Source of the DNA: Hofstenia miamia
Lineage: Eukaryota > Xenacoelomorpha > Acoela
NCBI GenBank assembly: GCA_004352715.1
Contig: SCFE01000015.1
Location: forward strand, 1,847,452-1,911,451
Length of the DNA: 64,000 bases
Direction of reading: 5' to 3'
Part shown: positions 1 to 13,494 of the stretch, piece after piece
How the letters are laid out: each line of letters opens with the position of its first letter
Numbering within the stretch: the first letter of the stretch is position 1
Made by a program: the position numbers and the translations under genes
The notes under the pieces: model-generated
Database searches by the model: none
What the model was told of the DNA's origin: nothing
What the model saw: the letters and a program-made list of their open reading frames with translations, nothing else

Positions 1-760
1 ACCTTGCTATTAATGGCCATGCCATAAACGGCACCCCTGCTTCAAAATATATAAGCATAACCGGGCTTGTTCTTACACAGGATCATTTGGGTCAACGGGA
101 TACTTGTCTAAACGTGTTCTTAGATTGAATCTCTAGCTCTGATGTGCATGTATGCTTATGGACTAATTAAATAACGACCTCGCCATTTTAAGTATTTAAG
201 CGGAAAATGCAACAAAAATTACTTGTACAAACGCCGGAGAATTGGAGTAAATATTATCAAAATAATTTACAATATAAAGATTATCACAAATTAAAATGTT
301 TTTCAAGCAGTGAATAGATTTTTAAAAATCTACATTTCAATAACAAAGACTTTGATTTTTATATATATTTCGGCAACACCTTATATTTTTAAAATCTGTG
401 TTTGGGGCGTATAAAAATTATTGTTTTTTTAGGAATTTTGCCTCAGCTCATTGAAATGTATTCTTACATACATCAAAAGCAAAATGCTTCAATAAGCAGA
501 GAGACGTTTTAAATTGCTAATTTCTTGCTTTGGTTACGTAAAACAGATTGTTTGATTAAATTCTGGTAAAATATTTTTTAGTGTTTTAATTTTAGTTCAT
601 TTTACTGCAAAATGCCTTGATTACAATCGGTTTAAGCGTATACATGAACGTGACAGAGATTCCAAAAACTTAATATGCTTGTAATACAACTTTTAAATTC
701 TTTTTTTATGTTTATCTTAGAAAATATGATGTTGTTATTTCAATTATATATTACATATAA

Positions 761-782
761 ATATATATATATATATATATAT
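761..782. repeat. (TA)n microsatellite
   Basis: Perfect alternating TA run read directly. It produces a spurious Ile-Tyr tail in a minus-strand open frame. Confidence 0.95.
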
Positions 783-3700
783 TCTTAGGTACAATTTTAT
801 ATGAATAACTTATATTTAAGAAATCCTTAGAATCATACTGAAGCGTGAAATTTGATTGATGATTAGCGCTCATAATATATATTGCGCTGTTGAAAATTGC
901 GCATTTGCCATTGTCAACCGAAACTCTTTCATTCAAACTCACAATCTTCATTTTTGAAAAATAACCATTCTCAACTATTAAAAGAAGTATGTTCAATATT
1001 TTTGTCGCGATTACAAATATGCTGTTCAATTTTTGCACCATCATACATTTTTTATGTTAATTTAACTTTCAAATGATTTTTTGATTAGATCCATATTCTT
1101 TGTTCTATTCCCCTGTTTAGAGGTCATTAAAATTTTTGTTATTCAATATTTTTTGAGTGCAAGGTATAGCAATGAAATTGTATATCGTATATACTATTAG
1201 CATCTCTTCAAATTTTTGGTTTACCTAGTAAAAGTGTTTTAGAAATGTACAGATTTTAGCTTAGTGCAAGTCCCATTACCATGGTGTAATTTTAAACAAA
1301 ATCTGCAAAGTATGGGATTTATGCAAAATTAAAATTCACATAAATTTAAAAATTCTCAGTGAAGTAAGACAAAAACTTGTAGAATGCAATGCGTTTTCAC
1401 GATATTCGGGCTAGTTACCATACATTTTAATGACCTCCTGAACAGGGGCATGGAAAAACGATTATGTATCACTTGAAATTCCATCGAAAGCAACATTCTG
1501 GTACAAAAAACTCAAAAACTAAGTTGTAATTTGCAGCTACTACATTTTTAGTATGATCACTTTAACTTCAAAATATATTTGCATTAATTCAATAATTATA
1601 CCCTTGTTTTGATTCAATGCCTATCTCCCTTTTTATCAAAACATTGCCAGGAGGAAAAATATATGACAATACTAAAGCAATCAAGTAAGATAGCAAATGT
1701 GCTTTGTGGTGGCTGATTAACTTGCATTGAATGTGAGCACTCAAATCCACAGACAAACTTGTTAACATATAAACCCTAATAAAACTTAAATACACTTCAT
1801 TAAATATTCAAAAACTTACTTTGCAAATTTCTTAAAGCACATTGTGACAAATTGAAATATTATACTAAACCATTAAGCTTTTTAATGAAGTATTTTCCAA
1901 TTACTGTAGGTATCATATCACAAGCAGTGGATAATGCTGTACCCATTACTTTTATAATATTTAAATCAAAGAAACACAATATTAAAATATGTCTCAGTCC
2001 CTAAATTTATAGGAGTAAGTACAATTTTTTGACTTGGGATATCTCACGAATCTTTCAAAATATTTAAAAAATAGACATCAAATACTTTTTAATTTTTTTC
2101 CAAATTGTTTTTTGATTTAATCAATCCAAATCAATGCTGAATAACTGACACTGGATATTGATATCATTCCACCATATTCCTCTCGCGCATGCCCCTGCCT
2201 TCATTCTCAACATCTGCACAATAATCCTTCATTATTCTAGTGAAAATAATCGCTTAAGTTATATTTTGTTATCTATTATTTCACAAGAGCAAGGGATTGA
2301 ATTTGTGGATCAATAGTTAAAATTATAAATGGAAAAGAAGTCTGCATTATTTAAACAAAATATAATCAATTTTATCTTTAAAATGTTTCCCGCATTTATT
2401 CCACACGCATTTTATTCTTCTAAATTTTCTCAAAATTTATTGTTGAATCAAAATACAGGAATGGAAATCAGATGAAGTTTCCCCTGATTGGTAATATTTA
2501 AACTCTTACTTTCATCATATATACATTTTATTCATAAATAATTCATCTACACATAAAGGCTTAATAGTAAGATACATCTATATTGCATATACAGTTGTAT
2601 ATACATGTTTAGTATGTCAAGATATCTATTTTAGGAGTTACATAAACTATTACTGATCATCTAAATAATTATTTCACAGATGTTATTTACATCTATAGAC
2701 AGGCATGTACATGTGTGGATACTATACGACATTATTAATTTACTTTGTATATATAATTTTTTGCAAGTGCATTAATCAACAAAAAAAATGTAAGATATAA
2801 GCATTGCAAAAGGAAGCCTTAGTAGCAGTTGAAATAATACATTTTCAACTTCATGTCAACAATTTTTTTGATTGAAGTACATCAATTTCATATAGAATAC
2901 ATTATTTAAATTTAGTCTTTTCAAATTAGAAGTTCCCAAATTAGTTTTTAAACTTTTATCTTTCCGGTCTGACACACTCTAAGAATGACGCGAATTAATT
3001 TTCGTAAAACAAAACAATGTTCTATTATAAAATAGAAATTCCTTTAAACAGTGCAATGAATTTTTTAAAAATACTGTAGACATGGGCTTGAACGTTCACC
3101 AATTAGTAAATATGTATGATGCCACCCATTTTCTAACGGTATTGACTTCATAATGAATTCCTTTGTTCTTCTGCGTTGTACAAATACTTTTCATCAGAAC
3201 AAAAGAAAATTTTCCTGCAGCTATGCCAGCGGCAATTCCATAGAAAATCCCAATAAAATTAAACGCTGAATACGTCCAATTACAGCACCGTTTTTAATAC
3301 AATCAGCTTCAGTAACAGCTCATAATTTCGTGGTTTGGAAGTGATAAACTAAATCAATATTTGGTGAGCAGAATTCAAATTGTTCTGCAAGCGACAGCGC
3401 GTGTAATATCGACTTATTTCAAAGTGGAATTATTCGGGAACAAAAACCACCGCATTTGGCTGATGGCTGTAAAACTTATTTTAAAAATATACATAAATTA
3501 TGGATGTTATGATATAAAAGGTGAGAAAACTATTTTTATCATTTTGTAAACACAATATTGTAGCCTTTAGGGCTTAAAAATACAGAAAATTTAGAAATAT
3601 TATAAAGAAATTTTCAGAATAAAAATTTGATGAAAATCAAAATGAGCTAAACAAGAAATTCAGTTAAAATTTTATTCTAGAATAGTAGTTTTTTACTATA

Positions 3701-4122
3701 GCTTCTACATGCATATTGTTTTTAATCGGCATTCACTATCCTTGTGATTGCTTTTGTAACAGTATTTTTTGGATTCTTTAAGCTATACCGAAAACTAATT
3801 CAAACAGAAACATTATTTATAACAGAGATGAGATCCTGGCTCAATTCATAGCAGAAAAGACCCTATTTCTGTGCATAGCTGATTACTAAGAGAATGCAAA
3901 TGAATCGTTTTATATCAATTTTGTCCACATCAACATCTACAATACTTCAGTTTATCTCTGATCGTTCTTCAAATTTTAGAAGGAATGCATGCAATGAAAT
4001 GCAAGTTACTAGTTACATGTTTCACATGTAATTTATCATCAAATTTTTATGTCATCACAAATATGAGTGAAGAAATCACGTACGCAAACAGCATGTTCGA
4101 CTAATCAATATCAATGTGTAAA

Positions 4123-4125
<3 letters not shown>

Positions 4126-4157
<32 letters not shown>
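4126..4157. repeat. (TA)n microsatellite running into gap
   Basis: The alternating TA run continues up to the first N. The assembly probably broke because this run could not be resolved. Confidence 0.9.
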
Positions 4158-4354
4158 NNNNNNNNNNNNNNNNNNNNNNNNNNNNNNNNNNNNNNNNNNN
4201 NNNNNNNNNNNNNNNNNNNNNNNNNNNNNNNNNNNNNNNNNNNNNNNNNNNNNNNNNNNNNNNNNNNNNNNNNNNNNNNNNNNNNNNNNNNNNNNNNNNN
4301 NNNNNNNNNNNNNNNNNNNNNNNNNNNNNNNNNNNNNNNNNNNNNNNNNNNNNN
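4158..4354. other. Assembly gap (197 N)
   Basis: Run of N between a TA microsatellite and the start of copy A of the duplicated block. The size is not a round number, so it was probably estimated from linking data. Confidence 0.99.
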
Positions 4355-4412
4355 AATATGCAAGTAAAACTTGGAACCCGCGGGTAGTACACAAACATTA
4401 TATATATGCATA

Positions 4413-4415
<3 letters not shown>

Positions 4416-4460
<45 letters not shown>
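4416..4460. repeat. (TA)n microsatellite
   Basis: Long alternating TA run preceded by a tgcatatgcatata motif. It is shared with copy B at 12080-12123. Confidence 0.95.
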
Positions 4461-4461
<1 letters not shown>

Positions 4462-5795
4462 TGATAAATATATAAATCGAAAATTTAACTGGTTAGTATT
4501 ACCTTTAGAGTTTACATTGATTTATAGTGAGGCCACCTAACAAATCGAATTGATTGTAATTAAAGCTAAAGTTTCTTCATATATTAGGTCTTTCTCCGGA
4601 CATTTTGAACTCTAATGACCTATCTACATTGTTGGACATTTTCAACAATGTATATATTAAGTTGTCAGATAACTCACACTAAACCTTTTTAGTAGAAACT
4701 GATTCAAGATTAACTAACAATTTGAGAGTCTCTAGATAGTGATATCTCTAAACTTTAATAGCTTTACACTAATGTGTACATTTATGAACTTTTTCAAAGA
4801 AGCTCTCGATGCAAGAAAAGAAAATCTGTTGGATAATTGAAGCTAACATTATGTGCAATTTCTGCAATTTTTCAATTCATTAGTAAAACGGTAACAGTGA
4901 ATTTTCTGCTCTGTTGGGATGATGTGCTTTACGTTTGTTGTGCTTTGACTTTTCTGTCCCATCTATCGCGTTTGTCTGCCATTCAAAGCTTTATTAGTGG
5001 GCAAAGCATTGATTTTTAGCTTTATTTTAATGAATATAAACTGAGTCACAAATTGATATAAAAAATTAATATTAAGTGTTTTCATCGAGTCTATTTGCCT
5101 TTTCTCCAATAATATTCCCGTCAAATTATTTCGAGAAACGTTTTCCTTTTAGTTGACAATCATATATTTCATTCAAGTAAACATCCCTCCTAAATTTTGG
5201 AATCCACTCTTTCAATAGATCAAAGATATTTTCATGCCTACTTACATATGGTTGCTCAATTTTAATCGATTTTGCCAATGCAAGCTGCAAATATCTTTAA
5301 ATTACTAAACAATAGCATGTCAGTGGCAATGCCGGTTCTAGCACTAATAGGTCTCGCATTTCTACTTATGAAGTGACACAAAGACAACAAAATGGCGAAA
5401 TCTTTGTAGTCCATTGAAAAGAGATTATGTATTAATAAGAAAGAGCCATTGAAATTTTCAATTTTGACTATTGTACACAGAGGGAAAGGAAAAACATTCG
5501 TAAAAATGAAAGGCAACGCGTTTTTATTTTAAAACACTTCAGTTTGAGTATGTTAATCTGAAAACTGTGGGGTTTAAGGAAAATTCATTGCAAGTTTTTG
5601 ATAATTGTAATTTATCACAATATGTGGATAACGAAGTTCAACTAAATAAGATCGAGGTGTTAAGTAGAAGACATAAAATATCTTCAGTAGTTTGTGACTA
5701 ATTAAAACTCACAAATGAAGTTAAATAATGAAAGGAAATTTCAAGGCATATATAACAGAGACTGCCTCAAAACCATGCAGAAGTTTACCAAAGTG

Positions 5796-5822
5796 CTATA
5801 TATATATATATATATATATATA
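5796..5822. repeat. (TA)n microsatellite
   Basis: Alternating TA run. The matching run in copy B (13461-13491) is longer, and the bases just after it differ (taaattttgctt versus tatattttag). Confidence 0.95.
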
Positions 5823-6156
5823 AATTTTGCTTAGCTTTTTAACAACCTTGCAATTTGATAAATTGTATTGTAAAATTTTGCAATTTCTTTTATAAAATTT
5901 AGACGCTGTGTTGCGCTCTAGTTAATTATTTTGTTTTAGCAACTCTAATACAAGAACTCAAGGATTAATTTTGTCATTTTTATTCCTAATTATATTTAGC
6001 ACTATAAAACTCGAAACTGTCAATTTGACGAGACAAATAAATTTGATTATCCAATGATGTGATAATTAATAGAATCAAATCTAAAATGTTATCACGTTTG
6101 GGACAACGTAAACTAATAGCCACGCACCCACTATTATATCAATGGGCCTCCTTACA

Positions 6157-6207
6157 ACGTCAACAGTATATAGCAGAAATGCTTAGGACGTCAACAGTAT
6201 ATAGCAG
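6157..6207. repeat. 31-bp tandem duplication present only in copy A
   Basis: The motif acgtcaacagtatatagcag occurs at 6157 and again at 6188, a 31 bp period. Copy B has it once, near 13818. This is a simple insertion/deletion difference between the two copies. Confidence 0.9.
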
Positions 6208-9200
6208 CATTGAGTTTGTAAGCAAAAATGTAACATACTTAATTTATACAAGACCTGGTATTATAGCAGCATAAACACGTAAAACATTAGCAAAATTTAC
6301 GGATAATTAAGTAATGCTGAATTGAGATCCTTTGCAAACGATATTGCTTAAAATAATTGCATCTTACAAGTAAATTTAGAAGGAAATAGCAAATGAATAT
6401 TTGTGAAATGTAAAAGGGAAAACAGTATAATCTGTTCAATTGAGGTGAAAGACAAGTGTTGTTAGGAATGTTATAATGACTTGATATTGCTTTCAACTTT
6501 GAGTTTGAAAATGTGTTTTCCTACAAGTATTAATTCATCAATCAGGTTTACATTTCCATTAGCAATTTCGTGTTTCATCATTTTTCTTAATTTAATAAAT
6601 TCTTGTAAATTACATTAAGAATGTCTAGCAAGTGTTGTTTACTCTCAATTTACAGTATTCGCGTTTATTAAAATTACTTAATGTTCTAAATGCGAAATTT
6701 GAATCGCAGTATTGAATTTCCACTTCAGCATATTCTGCGCTTGCAAGCACAATAACATATTTGTTAAATTGAATTCATTCCTTTTCCACAAGTTATTAAA
6801 AAGGCTTTGATTTTGCAATGTCGTTAAGCCACTTGCTACCTCTTCCAGTGATGTTAACCTAATACAGATAGAATTTGTAAAAAAGTTTCATATAGTTATT
6901 TTTAACCAAAAAAACTTCTGAAAAATAGTAAAAATGTCATCATACATTGGTTGTTTCATGTATTAGGCTCTGTACGCACCAAAAAGCCTATTTTCCTTTT
7001 TGACTACTGCTTTTCGCATTAATGTTGTTCTCTTAGTTGTTCCTGGTATTTTGAAAGTGTGAATGCTTAATTTCAGAATGTATCTATTAGAATTTAGGTC
7101 TAAGCTTAACATTTCTGACAATTGCTGAGCACTTATGTCATTATTCACCGCAAAATGCGTGATAAAACTACTTCCTTCGAAAAGCGAAAAATATAGTTTC
7201 AAAATTCCTGGAAAAAATTCCACAGAAAAAATATTGCGGATTTCTTCGATTATCAAAGCAAACAGTATCTTCAATCATTTCATATTATAAAAGAACTGGT
7301 CAAATTGGGCCATTCGCAAAACCAACGGACCACTCCCAAGCAAATTTAGCCCGTCTTTCCGAGTATGTCCGCGTTTGACGTCGAAGCAGTTGAAACTAGA
7401 TTGGATAGATTAATACTTTGTGCATGAATCCACAATTCACCGAAATTTAAACAAATATGGGCTACATGGTCGCTTAAAATTGGAATTATTTAATTAATCC
7501 GAACTATTATATGCACAAGGCTGTATATCAGATTTTTCGTGTATCCTATATTCGTATATTTTATAGATTTTGCTTCGTACATTGTCTTTCTATATATTTT
7601 TTTTCATATGCTATTTCATATATTTGTAAATGATGTTGAGAGAGAATCACTTTCATATATATATTCCCCATACACTTTTTAGTTTCTTACCAGATGTTGA
7701 AGAAAAACAAATTATCTATTAATATCATCTCTATTGTTAGATTGCACTTGTCCTAGGCTGAAGAAGACATTAAAGTTGCAGTGGTGCCAGTTGAAATTGG
7801 CTTAACCCAAAATCTACTAAGAATTTTGCAAAATCTATGATAATTTTTAAACGCTTGTAACTCACGAACTAATGAAGATATTTACAATCTGAAAACACCA
7901 CAAAATAGAGAATTGGCTCCTCTTTCTTTTTTTTTTAATTTGCGACGTAATGCTATTTCGTTCTACGGTGCGCAACGCGCGTGTGGACGGCACTCACACA
8001 GTTTTTCTTCAGAAAACAAAATATTTTAGGATAGTTGTTACTCCCATAGGAATTAGACGTCCTTATTATCTGAACCCTAGGCATGGAAAGAGTTTACTAT
8101 TTGTAGAACCATCGGAAGTCTTATTGAAAAAATTCTTATTTGCATGTTCTTCAGGCGCAAGAATAAGTTTTAAAACAAATCTTCACCATTGCATGTGCGG
8201 GCCCAATCCCATAGGTGTACCCATGCAAAAAGCTTTCAATATATCTTATCAGGCTTGGATAAAATCTCGATTGCCTACTTAAAAGTAACTCTAGTAGAAA
8301 GAGAACTAAAAACAAAAATATATGTTTTTTGGATAATAGTTTCGGTCATGAATATTGATCGATTCCGATTTCATCTCTGATTTCTTTAATAAGCATTTTA
8401 TTCAATCTCAAATTTTGGACTATGCTTGCAATATCGGTCAAAGAATCATGCGTAGACATACACAAATCATGTCAGATTCGCAAATTAGAGTTAGCGTACA
8501 GCTTTACGAGAATTTGACAAAACTCGTACACGACATCTACATTTAGGTATTTGTCCATCAAAACAATTTTGAAAAATGTAAGGATTGCATAAATTCTGGA
8601 GTTGTTGTTACTTATATGACCACATACGTATTTCAAAACATTTATTGCTGTCACTTGCGAAAGCAGTGGAATGCTAGTACTCTGACTTCTTGAAAAGCAC
8701 CACACAATCATTTCTTGTTGATTTAAATGAATACAAATCGTCCAGTTTTGTTTACATAAATAGGCTGCTAAAAGTAGACCGACCATTTGGTTAAACAGTG
8801 TTAAAATAATCAAATATATCGCTAAATGTTCTCCAATTAAATTGTTGACTTGGAAAGATTTTTGGCAAAGAATGATATAACACCAACCGTTTTATTCTTT
8901 TGATATTCAAGTTCAACAATTTTTAAGATAATTTGCCTTCGCCCAGGACTCACAAACATAATAAAAGGCTTAGGCTGTCACAAAATTTACTCCGCGATGT
9001 GATAAATATGAGGGTACCCTAAATTCGAATTCAAAATGTTGCAATTTTTCGGTTAAATTAAACTTATTTTTGGTGTCTGTGGCAGACTTGTCAATAAGCC
9101 GAAACATTTAATCTCGGCTCGCCTCCTTTCAATGAGGCTTGTTTTGGCTTGATAACTTTATTAAAAATCTTACGTTATTATAGGATTTTTTACATACTTA

Positions 9201-11008
9201 TTCCAGTCATTTATTAAACATTTAAAATAAGACTATCAGAAACAAAAAAAACGTATTTTAAATGAAACAATATACAAAGCAGAACAATAAATTAACTGTT
9301 CAAACAAGTCTAGTTTTGTACTCATTGTATACTCAATGCACTGCTCAAGCACGGCTTGGCACCGCTCGTTGACAAATGACATGTTTGATCTGCGATGGGA
9401 AGAGGGGGTTTAGGCATGGGGAGTTGAAAGGGAGGAAATGGGAGAAAAAAGGGACTTCGCTGTTGCTTCTTTGCTATAATATAAAGACCAGCATATAAGT
9501 TAGTTTGGTTATCATTTCGTTCTTTCTAAAAATTGTTTTTGTAAATAAATGACATATTTGCCACAGCTATTAGGAAATTTATTTTTACTGTAGTCTCATG
9601 TTTTTCTGTTCTAACCCTAACCCCAACCACAAATTTTAAATTCGCGCCACAAGAAGGGAAAATATTCACGAAAATATACTGTTTCAAATCATAAGAAACA
9701 ATCAAAGACACTACTTGACGATCCGTTCTAATGGATTAATGCTATTTTCAATGCAAAGAAGTCTATTTTTTTTGGAAAACAAATGCGACTGTACCTTTTC
9801 TAATGCTGTTTGTATGTCAAAGACATTTTATGAGCTCTTTATGGTAGTAGTTCCTCTTCGATCAACCCGCCTTTCAATGCATTTTCATCACAAATAAGAA
9901 AAATATTTTACTTTGGGCGAGATGTGAAAATAGTATATGGCAAACTATTTCTAACTTTTTAACTTTTCTGTAAAAAACCTTTAATATTAGAAATCTTGAC
10001 TCAAGTTCCCAATTAAATTATAATTTCCCTACCTTTTATCAGCGGCCTTGAAATTTGGTAAATAAAGACTAACGGAATTCTCTTATTTTGAATATCAGGC
10101 TCAAATGCAATACAAGTTATAATTTTAAGTTTCACATTGCCAAATCAATGAGTTTTTATGTCATATAATTTATAATAAATGCATTATCTGCTAGTAGGTA
10201 ATGATAAATATATTTTATGTGATGGTTGTTTATGAGCTTTAAAGATATGTGTTTATTTCATTTCTATCTGGATTTTTTAAAATTGTCAACGATAACTATT
10301 AGTAAAATCTTAATCAGGTTAGTTAAATTTTTTTTGGCATTTTCAATATAAATTATATGAACGACTTTCAAACTCTATAACTAATTCAAAATAAATATGC
10401 AATGCATTAAATATGTTGAAAGCAAACATACAATTACATTAAATATCTTTATCTATTTCTATGCCCTTTAATTTAAAATTAAAGTGATCTCTCAGAATTT
10501 TGCTCAGTGGCAGTTGATAAGCTTTCTAAAATTTCTATAGAAAAAGGTCAAACTTAAAGAACACTTTAAAATTGCATACAACCATCGAGATATTTCCCTC
10601 ATGACATATATTTTGTCAATGGCGTACTTTCTTTCATTAAGGGAAGTGAAGGTAGTTAAATCCTTTTAAACTTGACATTGAAACAATTATATTAAACATC
10701 ATTTGCTAAGGCTCTTAAAATTATGTAATAGCAAAAACTTTTTCTATAAATGTCATTCATAACTTAATCTTAAATTTTACTGCTTTCATCTTTTTCTTTA
10801 CAGTTTAAGCTTCTTATTTAATATGAGAAACTATATCAAGTTCCTTGTTCGATTACATCATTACATCAAGTTATTCAAATCCAATGGCATACCTTACAGG
10901 TTTCATACGCGATGTGTTTTGTAATTTATTAAAAAATTATTTCCAAGGAGAATAATTTGTGGATTAATGACATTTTTGCTTCTAATTGTGAATTGTAATT
11001 AGCAATCA

Positions 11009-12008
11009 NNNNNNNNNNNNNNNNNNNNNNNNNNNNNNNNNNNNNNNNNNNNNNNNNNNNNNNNNNNNNNNNNNNNNNNNNNNNNNNNNNNNNNNNNNNN
11101 NNNNNNNNNNNNNNNNNNNNNNNNNNNNNNNNNNNNNNNNNNNNNNNNNNNNNNNNNNNNNNNNNNNNNNNNNNNNNNNNNNNNNNNNNNNNNNNNNNNN
11201 NNNNNNNNNNNNNNNNNNNNNNNNNNNNNNNNNNNNNNNNNNNNNNNNNNNNNNNNNNNNNNNNNNNNNNNNNNNNNNNNNNNNNNNNNNNNNNNNNNNN
11301 NNNNNNNNNNNNNNNNNNNNNNNNNNNNNNNNNNNNNNNNNNNNNNNNNNNNNNNNNNNNNNNNNNNNNNNNNNNNNNNNNNNNNNNNNNNNNNNNNNNN
11401 NNNNNNNNNNNNNNNNNNNNNNNNNNNNNNNNNNNNNNNNNNNNNNNNNNNNNNNNNNNNNNNNNNNNNNNNNNNNNNNNNNNNNNNNNNNNNNNNNNNN
11501 NNNNNNNNNNNNNNNNNNNNNNNNNNNNNNNNNNNNNNNNNNNNNNNNNNNNNNNNNNNNNNNNNNNNNNNNNNNNNNNNNNNNNNNNNNNNNNNNNNNN
11601 NNNNNNNNNNNNNNNNNNNNNNNNNNNNNNNNNNNNNNNNNNNNNNNNNNNNNNNNNNNNNNNNNNNNNNNNNNNNNNNNNNNNNNNNNNNNNNNNNNNN
11701 NNNNNNNNNNNNNNNNNNNNNNNNNNNNNNNNNNNNNNNNNNNNNNNNNNNNNNNNNNNNNNNNNNNNNNNNNNNNNNNNNNNNNNNNNNNNNNNNNNNN
11801 NNNNNNNNNNNNNNNNNNNNNNNNNNNNNNNNNNNNNNNNNNNNNNNNNNNNNNNNNNNNNNNNNNNNNNNNNNNNNNNNNNNNNNNNNNNNNNNNNNNN
11901 NNNNNNNNNNNNNNNNNNNNNNNNNNNNNNNNNNNNNNNNNNNNNNNNNNNNNNNNNNNNNNNNNNNNNNNNNNNNNNNNNNNNNNNNNNNNNNNNNNNN
12001 NNNNNNNN
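11009..12008. other. Assembly gap (exactly 1000 N)
   Basis: Exactly 1000 N, which suggests a placeholder for an unknown distance. It joins the end of copy A to the start of copy B, so the order and orientation across it are only an assembly statement. Confidence 0.99.
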
Positions 12009-12076
12009 CCCTAGTCCGAATATGCAAGTAAAACTTGGAACCCGCGGGTAGTACACAAACATTATATATATGCATA

Positions 12077-12079
<3 letters not shown>

Positions 12080-12123
<44 letters not shown>
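12080..12123. repeat. (TA)n microsatellite
   Basis: Copy B counterpart of the run at 4416-4460. Confidence 0.95.
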
Positions 12124-12125
<2 letters not shown>

Positions 12126-13459
12126 TGATAAATATATAAATCGAAAATTTAACTGGTTAGTATTACCTTTAGAGTTTACATTGATTTATAGTGAGGCCAC
12201 CTAACAAATCGAATTGATTGTAATTAAAGCTAAAGTTTCTTCATATATTTGGTCTTTCTCCGGACATTTTGAACTCTAATGACCTATCTACATTGTTGGA
12301 CATTTTCAACAATGTATATATTAAGTTGTCAGATAACTCACACTAAACCTTTTTAGTAGAAACTGATTCAAGATTAACTAACAATTTGAGAGTCTCTAGA
12401 TAGTGATATCTCTAAACTTTAATAGCTTTACACTAATGTGTACATTTATGAACTTTTTCAAAGAAGCTCTCGATGCAAGAAAAGAAAATCTGTTGGATAA
12501 TTGAAGCTAACATTATGTGCAATTTCTGCAATTTTTCAATTCATTAGTAAAACGGTAACAGTGAATTTTCTGCTCTGTTGGGATGATGTGCTTTACGTTT
12601 GTTGTGCTTTGACTTTTCTGTCCCATCTATCGCGTTTGTCTGCCATTCAAAGCTTTATTAGTGGGCAAAGCATTGATTTTTAGCTTTATTTTAATGAATA
12701 TAAACTGAGTCACAAATTGATATAAAAAATTAATATTAAGTGTTTTCATCGAGTCTATTTGCCTTTTCTCCAATAATATTCCCGTCAAATTATTTCGAGA
12801 AACGTTTTCCTTTTAGTTGACAATCATATATTTCATTCAAGTAAACATCCCTCCTAAATTTTGGAATCCACTCTTTCAATAGATCAAAGATATTTTCATG
12901 CCTACTTATATATGGTTGCTCAATTTTAATCGATTTTGCCAATGCAAGCTGCAAATATCTTTAAATTACTAAACAATAGCATGTCAGTGGCAATGCCGGT
13001 TCTAGCACTAATAGGTCTCGCATTTCTACTTATGAAGTGACACAAAGACAACAAAATGGCGAAATCTTTGTAGTCCATTGAAAAGAGATTATGTATTAAT
13101 AAGAAAGAGCCATTGAAATTTTCAATTTTGACTATTGTACACAGAGGGAAAGGAAAAACATTCGTAAAAATGAAAGGCAACACGTTTTTATTTTAAAACA
13201 CTTCAGTTTGAGTATGTTAATCTGAAAACTGTGGGGTTTAAGGAAAATTCATTGCAAGTTTTTGATAATTGTAATTTATCACAATATGTGGATAACGAAG
13301 TTCAACTAAATAAGATCGAGGTGTTAAGTAGAAGACATAAAATATCTTCAGTAGTTTGTGACTAATTAAAACTCACAAATGAAGTTAAATAATGAAAGGA
13401 AATTTCAAGGCATATATAACAGAGACTGCCTCAAAACCATGCAGAAGTTTACCAAAGTG

Positions 13460-13460
<1 letters not shown>

Positions 13461-13491
<31 letters not shown>
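13461..13491. repeat. (TA)n microsatellite
   Basis: Copy B counterpart of the run at 5796-5822, with a different length. Confidence 0.95.

Positions 13492-13494
<3 letters not shown>

Larger units (their letters stand above)
1..4157. other. AT-rich DNA without a convincing gene
   Basis: I read both strands and found only short, compositionally biased open frames with no family motif. The one stretch I would re-examine is a stop-to-stop minus-strand frame at 3096-3293, described in the findings. No RNA gene or transposon end was recognised. Confidence 0.5.
4355..11008. repeat. Duplicated ~7 kb block, copy A
   Basis: This block matches 12019-19046 nearly base for base from the shared start (aatatgcaagtaaaacttgg) to the shared end (tgtaattagcaatca). 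Long stretches are identical, for example around 7420-7890 versus 15070-15550. Other stretches carry clustered changes, for example around 6960-7400 and 7900-8250. Copy A ends exactly at the 1000-N gap. No convincing gene lies inside. The 110-codon frame at 7950-8282 is frameshifted in copy B, so it does not look like a conserved protein. Short frames at 4837-5019 and 5262-5516 are shared by both copies but have no recognisable domain. Confidence 0.95.

Noticed and set aside
4067-4464. Open frames spanning the gap at 4158 with Ile-Tyr runs
   Set aside because: They are translations of TA repeats and N, not genes.
5262-5516. 84-codon minus-strand frame present in both copies
   Set aside because: Both copies are nearly identical everywhere, so conservation is uninformative. 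The peptide has no motif and biased composition.
7950-8282. 110-codon plus-strand open frame in copy A
   Set aside because: Copy B (about 15590-15900) has frame-changing differences in the same place and no domain is recognisable, so it is not conserved as protein.
9612-9632. Telomere-like ctaaccctaaccccaacc
   Set aside because: Only about two imperfect units inside the duplicated block, not an array.
10929-12081. Long minus-strand frames over the 1000-N gap
   Set aside because: They are open only because N codons contain no stops.
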